The notes beneath the pieces are model-generated. The model searched no databases and had not been told where the DNA came from. It worked only from the letters and a program-made list of their open reading frames with translations. From contig NZ_JAMTDX010000011.1 of assembly GCF_023806625.1 (NCBI RefSeq), forward strand, positions 91,838 to 155,837: 64,000 bases of DNA, in the 5' to 3' direction. Source of the DNA: Accumulibacter sp. GTDB taxonomy: Bacteria > Pseudomonadota > Gammaproteobacteria > Burkholderiales > Rhodocyclaceae. This document shows, piece by piece, positions 1-7,893 of this stretch; position 1 is the stretch's first letter, and each line of letters starts with the position of its first letter. A program made the translations under genes and the position numbers.

Positions 1-586
1 TCACCCGGTCGGCGTTGATGCCCATCAGCCCGGCGACCTGGACGTTCTCCGCCGTCGCGCGCATGGCGATGCCGAAACGCGTCCGATACACGAACCAGGA
101 CAAGCCGCCCATCATCAGGAACGAGAGCAGGATGATCGCGATCTGCACAGCGCTGATCTCCGCGAGACCGATGCTGACCGTCGGATTGGCGATGATCTGC
201 GGGAAGGCCAGCGGATTGCGGCCCCAGATCAACAGTGCAACGTGCTGCAGGATGATCGACATGCCGATCGCGGTGATCAGCGGCGCCAGCCTCGGCGCGT
301 GCCGCAGCGGACGGTAGGCGACGCGCTCGAGTGAATAGCCGATGGCCATGCACGCCGGAACCGCGGCGAGCACGCCGGCGGCGACGATCATCGACGCGGG
401 CAGACCGCTGCCGGCGAGTCCGGTGATCACGCCGAAAGCGACCATCGCGCCGATCATCACCACCTCGCCGTGCGCGAAGTTGATCAGCTGGATGACCCCG
501 TAGACCATCGTGTAGCCGAGAGCCACGACCGCATAGACACTGCCGGTGGTCAGGCCGTTGATGATCTGCTGGAGAAGCGTTTCCAT
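1..586 (-). CDS. livH: Branched-chain amino-acid ABC transporter permease LivH (partial)
   Basis: Inner-membrane permease of a LivFGHMK-type importer for leucine, isoleucine and valine. Reading the minus strand from the ATG at 586 gives an open frame to the window edge, so the C-terminus is missing. The 195 visible residues are very hydrophobic. They contain the family pattern of an N-terminal membrane helix followed by YGVIQLINFAHGE, and a later RATAENVQVAGLMGI segment that matches the cytoplasmic loop contacting the ATPases. The gene lies 69 bp downstream of the substrate-binding protein gene on the same strand, so an operon is likely. The Shine-Dalgarno sequence is weak. Amides or urea are possible alternative substrates for this family. 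Confidence 0.93.
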   Translation of the reverse strand, partial: METLLQQIINGLTTGSVYAVVALGYTMVYGVIQLINFAHGEVVMIGAMVAFGVITGLAGSGLPASMIVAAGVLAAVPACMAIGYSLERVAYRPLRHAPRLAPLITAIGMSIILQHVALLIWGRNPLAFPQIIANPTVSIGLAEISAVQIAIILLSFLMMGGLSWFVYRTRFGIAMRATAENVQVAGLMGINADRV

Positions 587-606
587 GGCGGCTGCGCGAG
601 GACACC

Positions 607-637
607 CCCCGGGCGGGCCTCTGGCGGCCGCCCGGGG
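607..637. promoter_or_regulatory. GC-rich intercistronic hairpin between livK and livH
   Basis: A perfect 10-bp inverted repeat, CCCCGGGCGG (607-616) and CCGCCCGGGG (628-637), encloses an 11-base loop in the short gap between the two transport genes. No T-run follows. Stem-loops of this kind after periplasmic-binding-protein genes often protect the upstream mRNA or lower expression of the permease. Either role here is inference. Confidence 0.5.
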
Positions 638-655
638 TAGGTCGCTAGCCCGCGA

Positions 656-1936
656 TTACTTGCCTGGAGCCGGCGCGGCAGCCGGAGCTGCCGCCGGAGC
701 CGGCGCCGGCGGCATCAGCGCGGCATACTCGTCGAGGGTCAGCGATTTTCCGCCCTTGATGATCGCCAGAGGGGTGATCTTGCCACCCTTGAGCGTAAAG
801 ACGGTCATCTCGGCATCCTTGCGGTCGCCCTTGGCGTCGAACTGGACATTGCCCGAGGCGCCGTTGTAGTCGAGCGCGGCCAGCGCCGGCAGGTACTTGG
901 CGGGATCAGCCGAATCGGCCTTCTGCATTGCCGCGACGAGCATCTTCGCCGCGTCGTAGGTGAACGGCGAATAGAGGATCGGATCGATGTTGAACTTCGC
1001 CTTGTACCCTTCGAGGAACCTCTTGCCGGCGGCCTGGACCGGGATCCCCGCCTGCGAGCAGATCAGTCCCTCGGCCGCTTCACCCGCCAGTTCGGCCATC
1101 TTGTCGGTACACGCCCCGTCGCCGAAGGAGAAGACCGACCCGATCTTGAGTTCGCGCGCCTGCTTGAGCAGCGGGCCGCCGGTGGCGTCCATGCCGCCGT
1201 AGAAGACGACGTCGGGCTTCTTGGCCTTGATCTTGGTCAGCACGGCTTTCCAGTCGACCGTCTTGTCGGTCCCCTTCTCCCTCGGCAAAACCTGGACGCC
1301 GGCGGCCTTGAGCGTCTTCTCGACTTCGTTGGCCAGACCCTCGCCATAGGCGGTCGCGTCGTCGATCACCGCGGCGACCTTGGGCTTCTTCTGGGTCAAC
1401 AGATAGTTGGCCACCGCCGGCCCCTGCTGGTCGTCGCGCCCAACGACCCGGAAAACGGTCTTGAAGCCCTGTTCGGTCAACGCCGGGTTGGTCGCCGAGC
1501 CGGAGATCATCGGGATTCCGGCCTGATTGTAGATCGCCGAAGCGGGAATCGTCGTCCCCGAGTTCAGGTGGCCGACGACGCCGGCGACCTTGGCATCGAC
1601 GAGCTTCTGGGCGACCGTGTTGCCGACCTTCGGGTCGGCCTGATCGTCTTCGGACATCACTTCGAACTTGACGGCCTTGCCGCCGATCTTCATCCCCTCG
1701 GCGTTGGCCTCGTCGATCGCCAGGCGGACACCGTTCTCGTTGTCCTTGCCGAGGTGGGCGATTCCGCCGGTCAACGGTGCGACGCTGCCGATCTTGACGG
1801 TGATCACCTCGGGGGCGGCCGGCGCCGGGGCAGCGGCCGGCGCTACCGGCTTGGGCTCCTCCTTCTTGCCGCAGCCGATCATCGCCAGCGCAGCGGCGAC
1901 GGCGACGACTGCTCCAGGAATACGCAAATGGTTCAT
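656..1936 (-). CDS. livK: Branched-chain amino-acid ABC transporter substrate-binding lipoprotein (LivK-like)
   Basis: Periplasmic ligand-binding component that delivers branched-chain amino acids, or related ligands, to LivHM. The 426-residue protein begins with a hydrophobic signal and a lipobox ending MIGC, so it is probably a lipoprotein. A type-I periplasmic-binding fold follows, starting VKIGSVAPLTGGIAHLGKD, with the typical GVVGHLNSGTTIPAS ligand-site segment. Alanine/proline-rich linkers flank the domain at both ends, and the C-terminal one is almost entirely A and P. ATG 1936 is preferred over an upstream in-frame GTG (1951) because GGAG sits at the right distance. livH follows. Ligand specificity cannot be read from the sequence. 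Confidence 0.92.
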   Translation of the reverse strand: MNHLRIPGAVVAVAAALAMIGCGKKEEPKPVAPAAAPAPAAPEVITVKIGSVAPLTGGIAHLGKDNENGVRLAIDEANAEGMKIGGKAVKFEVMSEDDQADPKVGNTVAQKLVDAKVAGVVGHLNSGTTIPASAIYNQAGIPMISGSATNPALTEQGFKTVFRVVGRDDQQGPAVANYLLTQKKPKVAAVIDDATAYGEGLANEVEKTLKAAGVQVLPREKGTDKTVDWKAVLTKIKAKKPDVVFYGGMDATGGPLLKQARELKIGSVFSFGDGACTDKMAELAGEAAEGLICSQAGIPVQAAGKRFLEGYKAKFNIDPILYSPFTYDAAKMLVAAMQKADSADPAKYLPALAALDYNGASGNVQFDAKGDRKDAEMTVFTLKGGKITPLAIIKGGKSLTLDEYAALMPPAPAPAAAPAAAPAPGK

Positions 1937-2074
1937 GGACTCGGTCTCCACAGTGTTGTCTTTGGTGTAAGGGGTAAGCGAGCGGCCGATTGTCCAAGCC
2001 CATCAGGGCATTGTCAACATGCCGCGGGTAGTCGGCTCGCCCGCCTGTCGCGCGCGCACCACTCCCAGAAGCGG

Positions 2075-2095
2075 AAAACCGGCTGTCCGCCGGTT
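2075..2095 (-). terminator. Rho-independent terminator after the cytochrome c gene
   Basis: On the minus strand AACCGGC and GCCGGTT (2077-2095) form a 7-bp stem with a 5-base loop, followed by a short T-run (plus-strand AAAA at 2075-2078). It lies 18 bp past the cytochrome c stop codon. Confidence 0.6.
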
Positions 2096-2112
2096 CTCCG
2101 TTCAGTCAGCGA

Positions 2113-2424
2113 TCACTTCAGGCTGAGGATCCACTTGACCAGTTTGGTCGCCTCTTCAGGCGTGACCGACGGGTTCGGCGGCATCGGCACCTCGCCCCAC
2201 GAGCCCTTGCCGCCTGCGATCACCTTCTTGGCGAGCATCGCCTCATCCTTGACGGTGTACTTCTTGGCCACGTCCTTGTAGGCCGGGCCGACGACCTTCT
2301 TGTCGATCGCGTGACAAGACAGGCAGTTCTTCGACTTGGCCAGGGCTTCTGCATCCTGGGCCTGGACCGCGCCAGCAGACAGAAGACCGGCGGCAACCAG
2401 CAGGGAGACGAGGGTCGCTTTCAT
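2113..2424 (-). CDS. Small periplasmic class I c-type cytochrome
   Basis: Soluble electron carrier resembling cytochrome c551/c552/c5. The 103-residue precursor has a cleavable signal (about residues 1-22, ending VQA), one haem-attachment motif C34-L-S-C37-H38, and a distal Met ligand in VPMPPNP near residue 82. The compact domain ends with a WILSLK helix typical of small class I cytochromes. ATG 2424 is chosen because GGAG lies 7 bases upstream; ATG 2430 is too close to it. The gene is monocistronic, with a terminator downstream. The redox partner is unknown; family members serve terminal oxidases or nitrite and peroxide reductases. Confidence 0.9.
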   Translation of the reverse strand: MKATLVSLLVAAGLLSAGAVQAQDAEALAKSKNCLSCHAIDKKVVGPAYKDVAKKYTVKDEAMLAKKVIAGGKGSWGEVPMPPNPSVTPEEATKLVKWILSLK

Positions 2425-2634
2425 GTTCATGCTCCATTCAGTGAGGGGTTGAAACAGCGCCATGGTATTTCACTTTGACCGGCTTGCAAAGACGCCCACC
2501 GGCCGTCGGTAGCCCGGCCGGAATGGCTGCCAGACGAGCCGCATAACGCGCCCGACTGGCCGCCGTTGACCGCTCCGCACGCGGTCGCACGGGCGTGGCT
2601 ACGAGCTGCGGGGAACCACCCCAAAAGGCGCACT

Positions 2635-4491
2635 TCAGGCGCGGCGCAGTTGCGTGAGATCGCGGACCGCGCCCCTTGCCGCCGAGGTGGCCATCAGCGC
2701 ATACGCCTCGAGGGCCTGCGACACGACTCGCTGGCGCGGATCCGCCGGTCGCCACGCCGACTCTCCCCTGGCGCCCATCGCCGCATCGCGCCTGGCGAGC
2801 TCGGCATCGCTCACCGCCAGATGAATCCGCCGGCGGGGGATGTCGATTTCGATGACGTCGCCTTCCTCGACCAGGCCGATTGCTCCGCCCTCGGCCGCCT
2901 CGGGAGAAACATGGCCGATCGACAGCCCCGAGGTCCCTCCGGAAAACCGGCCGTCGGTGAGCAGCGCGCAGGCTTTGCCGAGCCCCTTCGCTTTGAGGTA
3001 CGAGGTCGGATAGAGCATTTCCTGCATGCCCGGGCCGCCCTTCGGGCCCTCGTAGCGGATGACCACGACGTCGCCGGCGGCGACCTGGTCGCCAAGGATC
3101 GCCTGCACCGCTGCGTCCTGGCTCTCGAAGACGCGGGCCTTGCCCGAAAAGACCCAGATGCTTTCGTCGACGCCGGCGGTCTTCACGATGCACCCGTCGC
3201 GGGCGATGTTGCCGTAGAGTACGGCGAGCCCGCCTTCCTGCGAATACGCGTGCTCGCGGTCGCGGATGCAACCCCGCGCCCGGTCCACGTCGAGTTCTGC
3301 GTAACGCCGGTTCTGCGAGAACGCGTTCTGTGTCGGCACGCCTCCGGGCGCTGTGCGATAAAACTCGTGCAGCCGCGGGTCGTCGTTCCGCCGCACGTCC
3401 CAGACGTCGATCGCCTCGCCGAGCGTCCGCGCGTGGACCGTCGGCACTTCGCGGTGAAGCAGGCCGGCGCGATCGAGTTCGCCGAGGATGGCGAAGATCC
3501 CGCCGGCCCGGTGTACGTCCTCGATATGATAGTCGGCAGTCGCCGGAGCGACTTTGGCGAGGCACGGAACACGCCTCGACAGGCGGTCGATGTCGTTCAT
3601 CGTGAAGTCGATTCCGGCTTCTTGCGCCGCAGCGAGGATGTGCAGGACGGTGTTGGTCGACCCGCCCATCGCCACGTCGAGGGTCATCGCGTTCTCGAAC
3701 GCCGCGAAGCAGCCGATCGATCGTGGCAGAACCGACGCGTCGCCCTGCTCGTAGTACATCCGGCAGAGTTCGACGATCCGGCGGCCGGCGCGAACGAAGA
3801 GATCCCGGCGCTCGGCATGGGTCGCGAGAACGGTCCCGTTCCCCGGCAACGAGAGGCCCAGTGCCTCGGTCAGGCAGTTCATCGAGTTGGCCGTAAACAT
3901 CCCCGAGCATGATCCACAGGTCGGACACGCCGAGCGCTCGAACGCAGCGACTTCCTCGTCCGAACAGCTGCTGTCGCCAGCCTTGACCATCGCATCGACG
4001 AGATCGATGGCGATCACCTTGCCGGTCCAGTTCACCTTGCCGGCTTCCATCGGCCCGCCGGAAACGAAAACGACCGGGACGTTCACGCGCATCGCGGCCA
4101 TCAGCATTCCCGGAGTGATCTTGTCGCAGTTCGAGATGCAGACCATCGCGTCAGCGCAGTGCGCGTTGACCATGTACTCGACCGAGTCGGCGATCAGGTC
4201 GCGCGAGGGCAACGAGTAGAGCATCCCGTCGTGGCCCATGGCGATTCCGTCGTCGACAGCGATGGTGTTGAACTCCCTGGCCACACCGCCGGCCGCCTCG
4301 ATCTCGCGCGCGACGAGCTGGCCGAGGTCCTTGAGGTGTACATGCCCCGGGACGAACTGGGTGAAGGAATTGACGACGGCGATGATCGGCTTGCCGAAGT
4401 CGCCGTCCTGCATGCCGGTCGCGCGCCACAGCGCGCGCGCGCCGGCCATGTTGCGTCCATGGGTCGAGGTTCGGGAACGATAGTGCGGCAT
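2635..4491 (-). CDS. ilvD: Dihydroxy-acid dehydratase
   Basis: Cytosolic Fe-S enzyme that dehydrates 2,3-dihydroxy-isovalerate and 2,3-dihydroxy-3-methylvalerate, the penultimate step of valine and isoleucine synthesis. The 618-residue length matches the family (E. coli 616). Visible motifs are [18 protein letters not shown] at the N-terminus, [13 protein letters not shown] and [19 protein letters not shown] with the cluster cysteines, and [19 protein letters not shown] near the C-terminus. The start MPHYRS aligns with the family start. It is divergent from lgt across a 79-bp promoter region, with no partner ilv genes nearby. Confidence 0.97.
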   Translation of the reverse strand: MPHYRSRTSTHGRNMAGARALWRATGMQDGDFGKPIIAVVNSFTQFVPGHVHLKDLGQLVAREIEAAGGVAREFNTIAVDDGIAMGHDGMLYSLPSRDLIADSVEYMVNAHCADAMVCISNCDKITPGMLMAAMRVNVPVVFVSGGPMEAGKVNWTGKVIAIDLVDAMVKAGDSSCSDEEVAAFERSACPTCGSCSGMFTANSMNCLTEALGLSLPGNGTVLATHAERRDLFVRAGRRIVELCRMYYEQGDASVLPRSIGCFAAFENAMTLDVAMGGSTNTVLHILAAAQEAGIDFTMNDIDRLSRRVPCLAKVAPATADYHIEDVHRAGGIFAILGELDRAGLLHREVPTVHARTLGEAIDVWDVRRNDDPRLHEFYRTAPGGVPTQNAFSQNRRYAELDVDRARGCIRDREHAYSQEGGLAVLYGNIARDGCIVKTAGVDESIWVFSGKARVFESQDAAVQAILGDQVAAGDVVVIRYEGPKGGPGMQEMLYPTSYLKAKGLGKACALLTDGRFSGGTSGLSIGHVSPEAAEGGAIGLVEEGDVIEIDIPRRRIHLAVSDAELARRDAAMGARGESAWRPADPRQRVVSQALEAYALMATSAARGAVRDLTQLRRA

Positions 4492-4507
4492 CTGCGGACT
4501 CCAATCG

Positions 4508-4537
4508 GGAACACGCCTGAAGGCGGCGGGATATAAT
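4508..4537 (+). promoter_or_regulatory. Putative sigma-70 promoter for lgt
   Basis: A consensus TATAAT (4532-4537) lies 34 bp before the lgt GTG start. The -35 match is weak (GGAACA, 4508-4513, spacer 18). The perfect -10 stands out in this GC-rich window. Confidence 0.5.
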
Positions 4538-4570
4538 GGATTCTATCCGAAAGCCACCGGGTGTTCGCGC

Positions 4571-5368
4571 GTGTTGACCCATCCGCAGCTCGACCCTGTC
4601 GCCCTCTCCATCGGCCCGCTGAAGGTGCACTGGTACGGGCTGATGTATCTGGTCGCCTTCATCCAGTTCTGGCTCCTCGGCCGGCACCGGATCCTCACTC
4701 ATCCGCAGTTTCGCGAGGCCGGGTGGACGGTTCGCCAGCTCGACGACCTGCTTTTCTATGGCGTGCTCGGAGTCGTCGTCGGGGGGCGCCTGGGACAGGT
4801 CCTGTTCTATGAACCGGGGTACTACTGGGAACACCCGCTCGAGATCGTCGCTGTCTGGCGCGGCGGGATGTCCTTCCACGGGGGGCTGATCGGTGTCCTG
4901 ATCGCGGTGTGGCTGTATGCGCGAAGGTCCGCACGTGCCTGGATCGAGCTCACCGATTTCATCGCTCCCCTCGTCCCGCTCGGTCTGGCCGCCGGGCGTA
5001 TCGGCAACTTCATCAACGGCGAACTCTGGGGACGCCCGGCAAGCGCGTCGCTGCCGTGGGCGATGGTCTTTCCCTGGGTTGACGACGTGCCGCGTCATCC
5101 GTCGCAGCTCTATCAGGCGGGGCTCGAAGGACTGGCGCTGTTCGTGTTTCTCTGGATCTACTCGGCGCGGCCAAGGCCGCGCGGCGCCGTCTCGGGAGTC
5201 TTCCTGATCGGCTACGGTCTGCTGCGCTGGGCGGCGGAATACTTTCGCTCGCCGGACGCGGGAATCTTCGGCTTTTCATACACGGTCAGCATGGGACAAT
5301 GGCTGTCGCTGCCGATGGTCCTCCTCGGGATGATCCTTCTCGGCACCGCGCATCGCCCGCGCAGCTGA
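4571..5368 (+). CDS. lgt: Prolipoprotein diacylglyceryl transferase
   Basis: Inner-membrane enzyme that transfers diacylglycerol from phosphatidylglycerol to the lipobox cysteine of prolipoproteins. The 265-residue product has about seven membrane segments. It shows the Lgt patterns [11 protein letters not shown] near the N-terminus, [21 protein letters not shown], the signature [14 protein letters not shown] near residue 145 with the catalytic arginine, and [13 protein letters not shown]. The start is GTG at 4571 and the Shine-Dalgarno is weak. The next gene starts 36 bp downstream, so co-transcription with malonyl-CoA decarboxylase is possible. Confidence 0.96.
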   Translation: MLTHPQLDPVALSIGPLKVHWYGLMYLVAFIQFWLLGRHRILTHPQFREAGWTVRQLDDLLFYGVLGVVVGGRLGQVLFYEPGYYWEHPLEIVAVWRGGMSFHGGLIGVLIAVWLYARRSARAWIELTDFIAPLVPLGLAAGRIGNFINGELWGRPASASLPWAMVFPWVDDVPRHPSQLYQAGLEGLALFVFLWIYSARPRPRGAVSGVFLIGYGLLRWAAEYFRSPDAGIFGFSYTVSMGQWLSLPMVLLGMILLGTAHRPRS

Positions 5369-5404
5369 ACAGGGCTGCCAACCCGGCAGCGAAGGAGAAT
5401 GCAA

Positions 5405-6790
5405 GTGACTGATGGAATCGTTCTTCGGGGCCTGCGGCGGATGCGTTCGCTGCTCGCCGAAGTGAGGACGCCGCGCAGTCTGGATGCGCGGCAGGTCGCC
5501 CGCCTGCGCGGGCTGCTCCAGGAAAGTGCCAGCGGCCAGGGCGGGGAAGCGTCGGCGCGGCAGCGCGCGGTTCGCCTGGCCGAAATCTACCTGCGCCTCG
5601 ACGACGAAGGGCGAGCCGGCTTCCTGCGAATCATTGCCAGCGAATTCGGCCCCGACCCGCAGAAGGTCGCCCAAGCGCACGCCGACTATCAGGCGGCGCT
5701 CGGCAGCGACGCGCAGTGGGGCGCCGAGTCGCGCCTGCGCAACGCGATCCGCTCATCGCGGATGCGCATCCTGACCCAGTTCAACACCCTGCCCGAAGGG
5801 GTCAAGTTCCTCGTCGATCTGCGTGCCGATCTGCTTCGTTACATCGATGCCGACGCGATTCTCAAGGCTCTGGACCGCGAACTCGAGCAGCAACTGGCTG
5901 CCTGGTTCGACGTCGGTTTTCTCGAGCTCCAACGGATCAGCTGGAGTTCGCCGGCAGCGCTGCTCGAAAAGCTGATCCGCTACGAGGCGGTACACGAGAT
6001 CCGTTCGTGGAACGACCTCAAGAACCGGCTCGATTCCGATCGCCGGTGCTACGCGTTCTTCCATCCAAGAATGCCGATGGAGCCTCTGATCTTCGTCGAG
6101 GTCGCGCTGATCGATCATCTCGCCGACAACGTCCAGAAGCTTCTCGACGAGCACGCGCCAGTGTTCGACGTTGAGCGGGCGAACACGGCCATTTTCTATT
6201 CGATCTCGAACACCCAGGTGGGCCTCCGGGGAGTGTCCTTCGGCAACTTCCTCCTCAAACGTGTCGTCGATGACCTGAAGCGGGATTATCCGCGTCTGAT
6301 CAGCTTCGCGACGCTCTCCCCCCTGCCCTCGCTGCGCAGTTGGGCCGAGAAGACACCAGAGGCCTGGGAAAAGGCCTTCGGGCCATCGGACTTCGAACGC
6401 ATCCGCCGTCACCTGCCACCGGACCTGCCACCGCCGAGCAAGGCCGAGGATCTGATCGGACTCCTCGGCGACGCGGCGTGGGCTGCCGACGAGCGACTCG
6501 CTCGCGCGCTGGAGCATGGCCTGACCCGACTCGCTGCGCGCTACCTGATGACGGCGACTCGTGGCGGCAGGCCCTACGACCCGGTTACGCGCTTCCATCT
6601 CGGGAACGGTGCACGAATCGAACGACTCAACTATCTCGCCGACACTTCGGCTCGAGGTTACCAGCAGTCGTACGGGATGATGGTCAACTACCTCTACGAC
6701 CCCGAGATGATCGAAGCCAACGTCGAAGCGTTTTCCCGCGGCGGAGAGATTGCCGCCTCCGCCCCGATTCGCCGTACCGCGCGCGACTGA
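5405..6790 (+). CDS. Malonyl-CoA decarboxylase
   Basis: Converts malonyl-CoA to acetyl-CoA and CO2. The 461-residue product has the MCD layout: an N-terminal helical domain to about residue 165, then a GNAT-like catalytic domain. Visible motifs include RCYAFFHPRMPMEPLIFVEV, FYSISNTQVGLRGVSFGN with the serine that in the human enzyme helps catalysis, and FHLGNGARIERLNYLAD with the catalytic histidine. GTG 5405 is preferred because AGGAG lies 7 bases upstream; ATG 5399 is only one base from it. Intergenic element copy A begins immediately after the stop codon. No malonate transporter or malonyl-CoA synthetase gene is nearby. Confidence 0.93.
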   Translation: MTDGIVLRGLRRMRSLLAEVRTPRSLDARQVARLRGLLQESASGQGGEASARQRAVRLAEIYLRLDDEGRAGFLRIIASEFGPDPQKVAQAHADYQAALGSDAQWGAESRLRNAIRSSRMRILTQFNTLPEGVKFLVDLRADLLRYIDADAILKALDRELEQQLAAWFDVGFLELQRISWSSPAALLEKLIRYEAVHEIRSWNDLKNRLDSDRRCYAFFHPRMPMEPLIFVEVALIDHLADNVQKLLDEHAPVFDVERANTAIFYSISNTQVGLRGVSFGNFLLKRVVDDLKRDYPRLISFATLSPLPSLRSWAEKTPEAWEKAFGPSDFERIRRHLPPDLPPPSKAEDLIGLLGDAAWAADERLARALEHGLTRLAARYLMTATRGGRPYDPVTRFHLGNGARIERLNYLADTSARGYQQSYGMMVNYLYDPEMIEANVEAFSRGGEIAASAPIRRTARD

Positions 6791-6924
6791 AAGGTCGTCA
6801 GGAAATGGTCGCGAGCAGGCCGAGATGCACGGCGCAAACGACGAGGCACCTCAGACAGACGAGCGAGAAGTGAGCGAGCGGGCATCACCGCGGATCGGTG
6901 GCGCAGCCGCTTCATTCACCAGGC
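6791..6924 (+). repeat. Intergenic terminal-inverted-repeat element, copy A (short form)
   Basis: About 134 bp starting at the base after the malonyl-CoA decarboxylase stop codon. It aligns along its length with copies at 44111 and 47318. Shared blocks include TCGCGAGCAGGCCGAGATG, GAGCGAGCGGGCA and CGGATCGGT. Its ends are the most degenerate of the family (AAGGTCGTCAG at the left, ATTCACCAGGC at the right), so it is probably an old copy. Confidence 0.8.
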
Positions 6925-6928
6925 ATGA

Positions 6929-6982
6929 GCCGCCGTGCTTGCGCGGCGGCGTTGTTCTCATGACCCCCAGCACGCGGGGTCA
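6929..6982. other. Two tandem hairpins upstream of the VOC gene
   Basis: GCCGCCG/CGGCGGC (6929-6935 with 6944-6950) and TGACCCC/GGGGTCA (6961-6967 with 6976-6982) each form 7-bp stems. They lie between element copy A and the VOC gene, ending 35 bp before its ATG. Neither has a T-run. They could be a termination region for the upstream gene or 5'-leader structure for the downstream one. Confidence 0.4.
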
Positions 6983-7017
6983 GCGTTTGTTCAATCCTTC
7001 CCAGAGAAAGTACAGCC

Positions 7018-7491
7018 ATGACTCAACGTCCCTTCAAGGTCCTCGGAATCCAGCAGATCGCCATCGGCGGGCCGGACAAGATGAAGCTCCGCCAACTGTG
7101 GGTCGACATGCTCGGACTCGAGATCACCGGCAACTTCGTCAGCGAACGAGAGAACGTCGATGAAGACATCGTCGCAATGGGCAAGGGCCCTTTCAAGGTC
7201 GAGGTCGACCTGATGCAGCCCGTCGATCCCGACAAGAAGCCTGCCGTCCACGCGACGCCGCTGAATCACATCGGCGTGTGGATCGACGACTTGCCGAAGG
7301 CGGTCGAATGGCTGACCGCCAACGGGGTGCGTTTTGCACCCGGCGGAATCCGCAAGGGGGCGGCCGGCTTCGACATCACCTTCCTCCATCCGAAGGCGAG
7401 CAGCGAGTTTCCCATTGCTGGCGAGGGGGTGCTGATCGAACTCGTCCAGGCCCCCCCGGAAGTCATTGAGGCCTTCAGCCGGCTGACCTGA
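7018..7491 (+). CDS. VOC-family protein, methylmalonyl-CoA epimerase/glyoxalase-like
   Basis: A 157-residue vicinal-oxygen-chelate protein with two beta-alpha-beta-beta-beta halves. The first half starts [12 protein letters not shown] and the second starts [18 protein letters not shown]. The C-terminal [17 protein letters not shown] resembles the metal-ligand glutamate strand of methylmalonyl-CoA epimerases. In the first half an Ile-Ala-Ile stretch replaces the usual metal-binding His of that family, so the reaction is uncertain. Lactoylglutathione lyase-like or dioxygenase-like activities are alternatives. The neighbouring malonyl-CoA decarboxylase would suit an acyl-CoA role, but that is inference. 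Confidence 0.75.
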   Translation: MTQRPFKVLGIQQIAIGGPDKMKLRQLWVDMLGLEITGNFVSERENVDEDIVAMGKGPFKVEVDLMQPVDPDKKPAVHATPLNHIGVWIDDLPKAVEWLTANGVRFAPGGIRKGAAGFDITFLHPKASSEFPIAGEGVLIELVQAPPEVIEAFSRLT

Positions 7492-7578
7492 CACCCCCCG
7501 GCACGCGTCTCCCGTCGGTCGCGCCGGGGGGAGACGGTCACCCGGTCAGCGAAGCGCACCTCCGCTGCGCGCGGCATA

Positions 7579-7595
7579 CTGCACGTTTCGTGCAG
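7579..7595. promoter_or_regulatory. Palindrome upstream of ppk2 (site 1)
   Basis: CTGCACG-TTT-CGTGCAG is a perfect 7-bp inverted repeat around three bases, 10 bp from a second palindrome. It could be a regulator operator or an RNA hairpin; the binding factor is unknown. Confidence 0.4.
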
Positions 7596-7605
7596 GTGGT
7601 GTTTC

Positions 7606-7619
7606 TTTTCTGCAGAAAA
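7606..7619. promoter_or_regulatory. Palindrome upstream of ppk2 (site 2)
   Basis: TTTTCTGCAGAAAA is a perfect 14-bp palindrome in an otherwise GC-rich leader. It lies about 275 bp before the ppk2 start. Symmetric AT-flanked sites like this are typical of dimeric repressor operators; the factor is unknown. Confidence 0.45.
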
Positions 7620-7893
7620 ATCGACGATAATTGCCGGCCCGGTCAATTCCGGCGCAAGGAGGAGAGGAACAATACCAGATCCGGGGTCCGCTCGCCGACA
7701 GTTGATCTTCGCTCACCGGCCAGATGCGCCTTCCCGGGCGAAGGGCACAGGACGATCGCCCCGGGCGGGTTCTGGCGACGCCTGGGCTCCCCGCCAGGCG
7801 CGGCGAACCCGGCGACCGGACGACTGCGAGTTTGCCGTGTCGACGAGGCTTGTTCTTGTCCAGTCAGCTTTCAGCAAGACCAAGGAGGCATCC

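Larger units (their letters stand above)
7492..7893 (+). other. 402-bp intergenic region before ppk2
   Basis: No convincing gene. It holds a GC-rich inverted repeat just past the VOC stop (CCCCCCGGC at 7494-7502 with GCCGGGGGG at 7523-7531, possible terminator without T-run) and two palindromes near 7580-7620. A long leader follows, ending in the strong ppk2 Shine-Dalgarno AGGAGG at 7883-7888. The ppk2 frame stays open upstream to 7702, but codon content there is unlike the gene and the Shine-Dalgarno decides the start. Confidence 0.6.

Noticed and set aside
4151..5098. A 315-codon minus-strand frame across ilvD start and lgt
   Set aside because: It overlaps two conserved genes and the promoter between them; its product has no recognisable features.
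7702..7893. An N-terminal extension of ppk2 from 7702
   Set aside because: The strong AGGAGG before ATG 7894 and the different codon character upstream favour the internal start.
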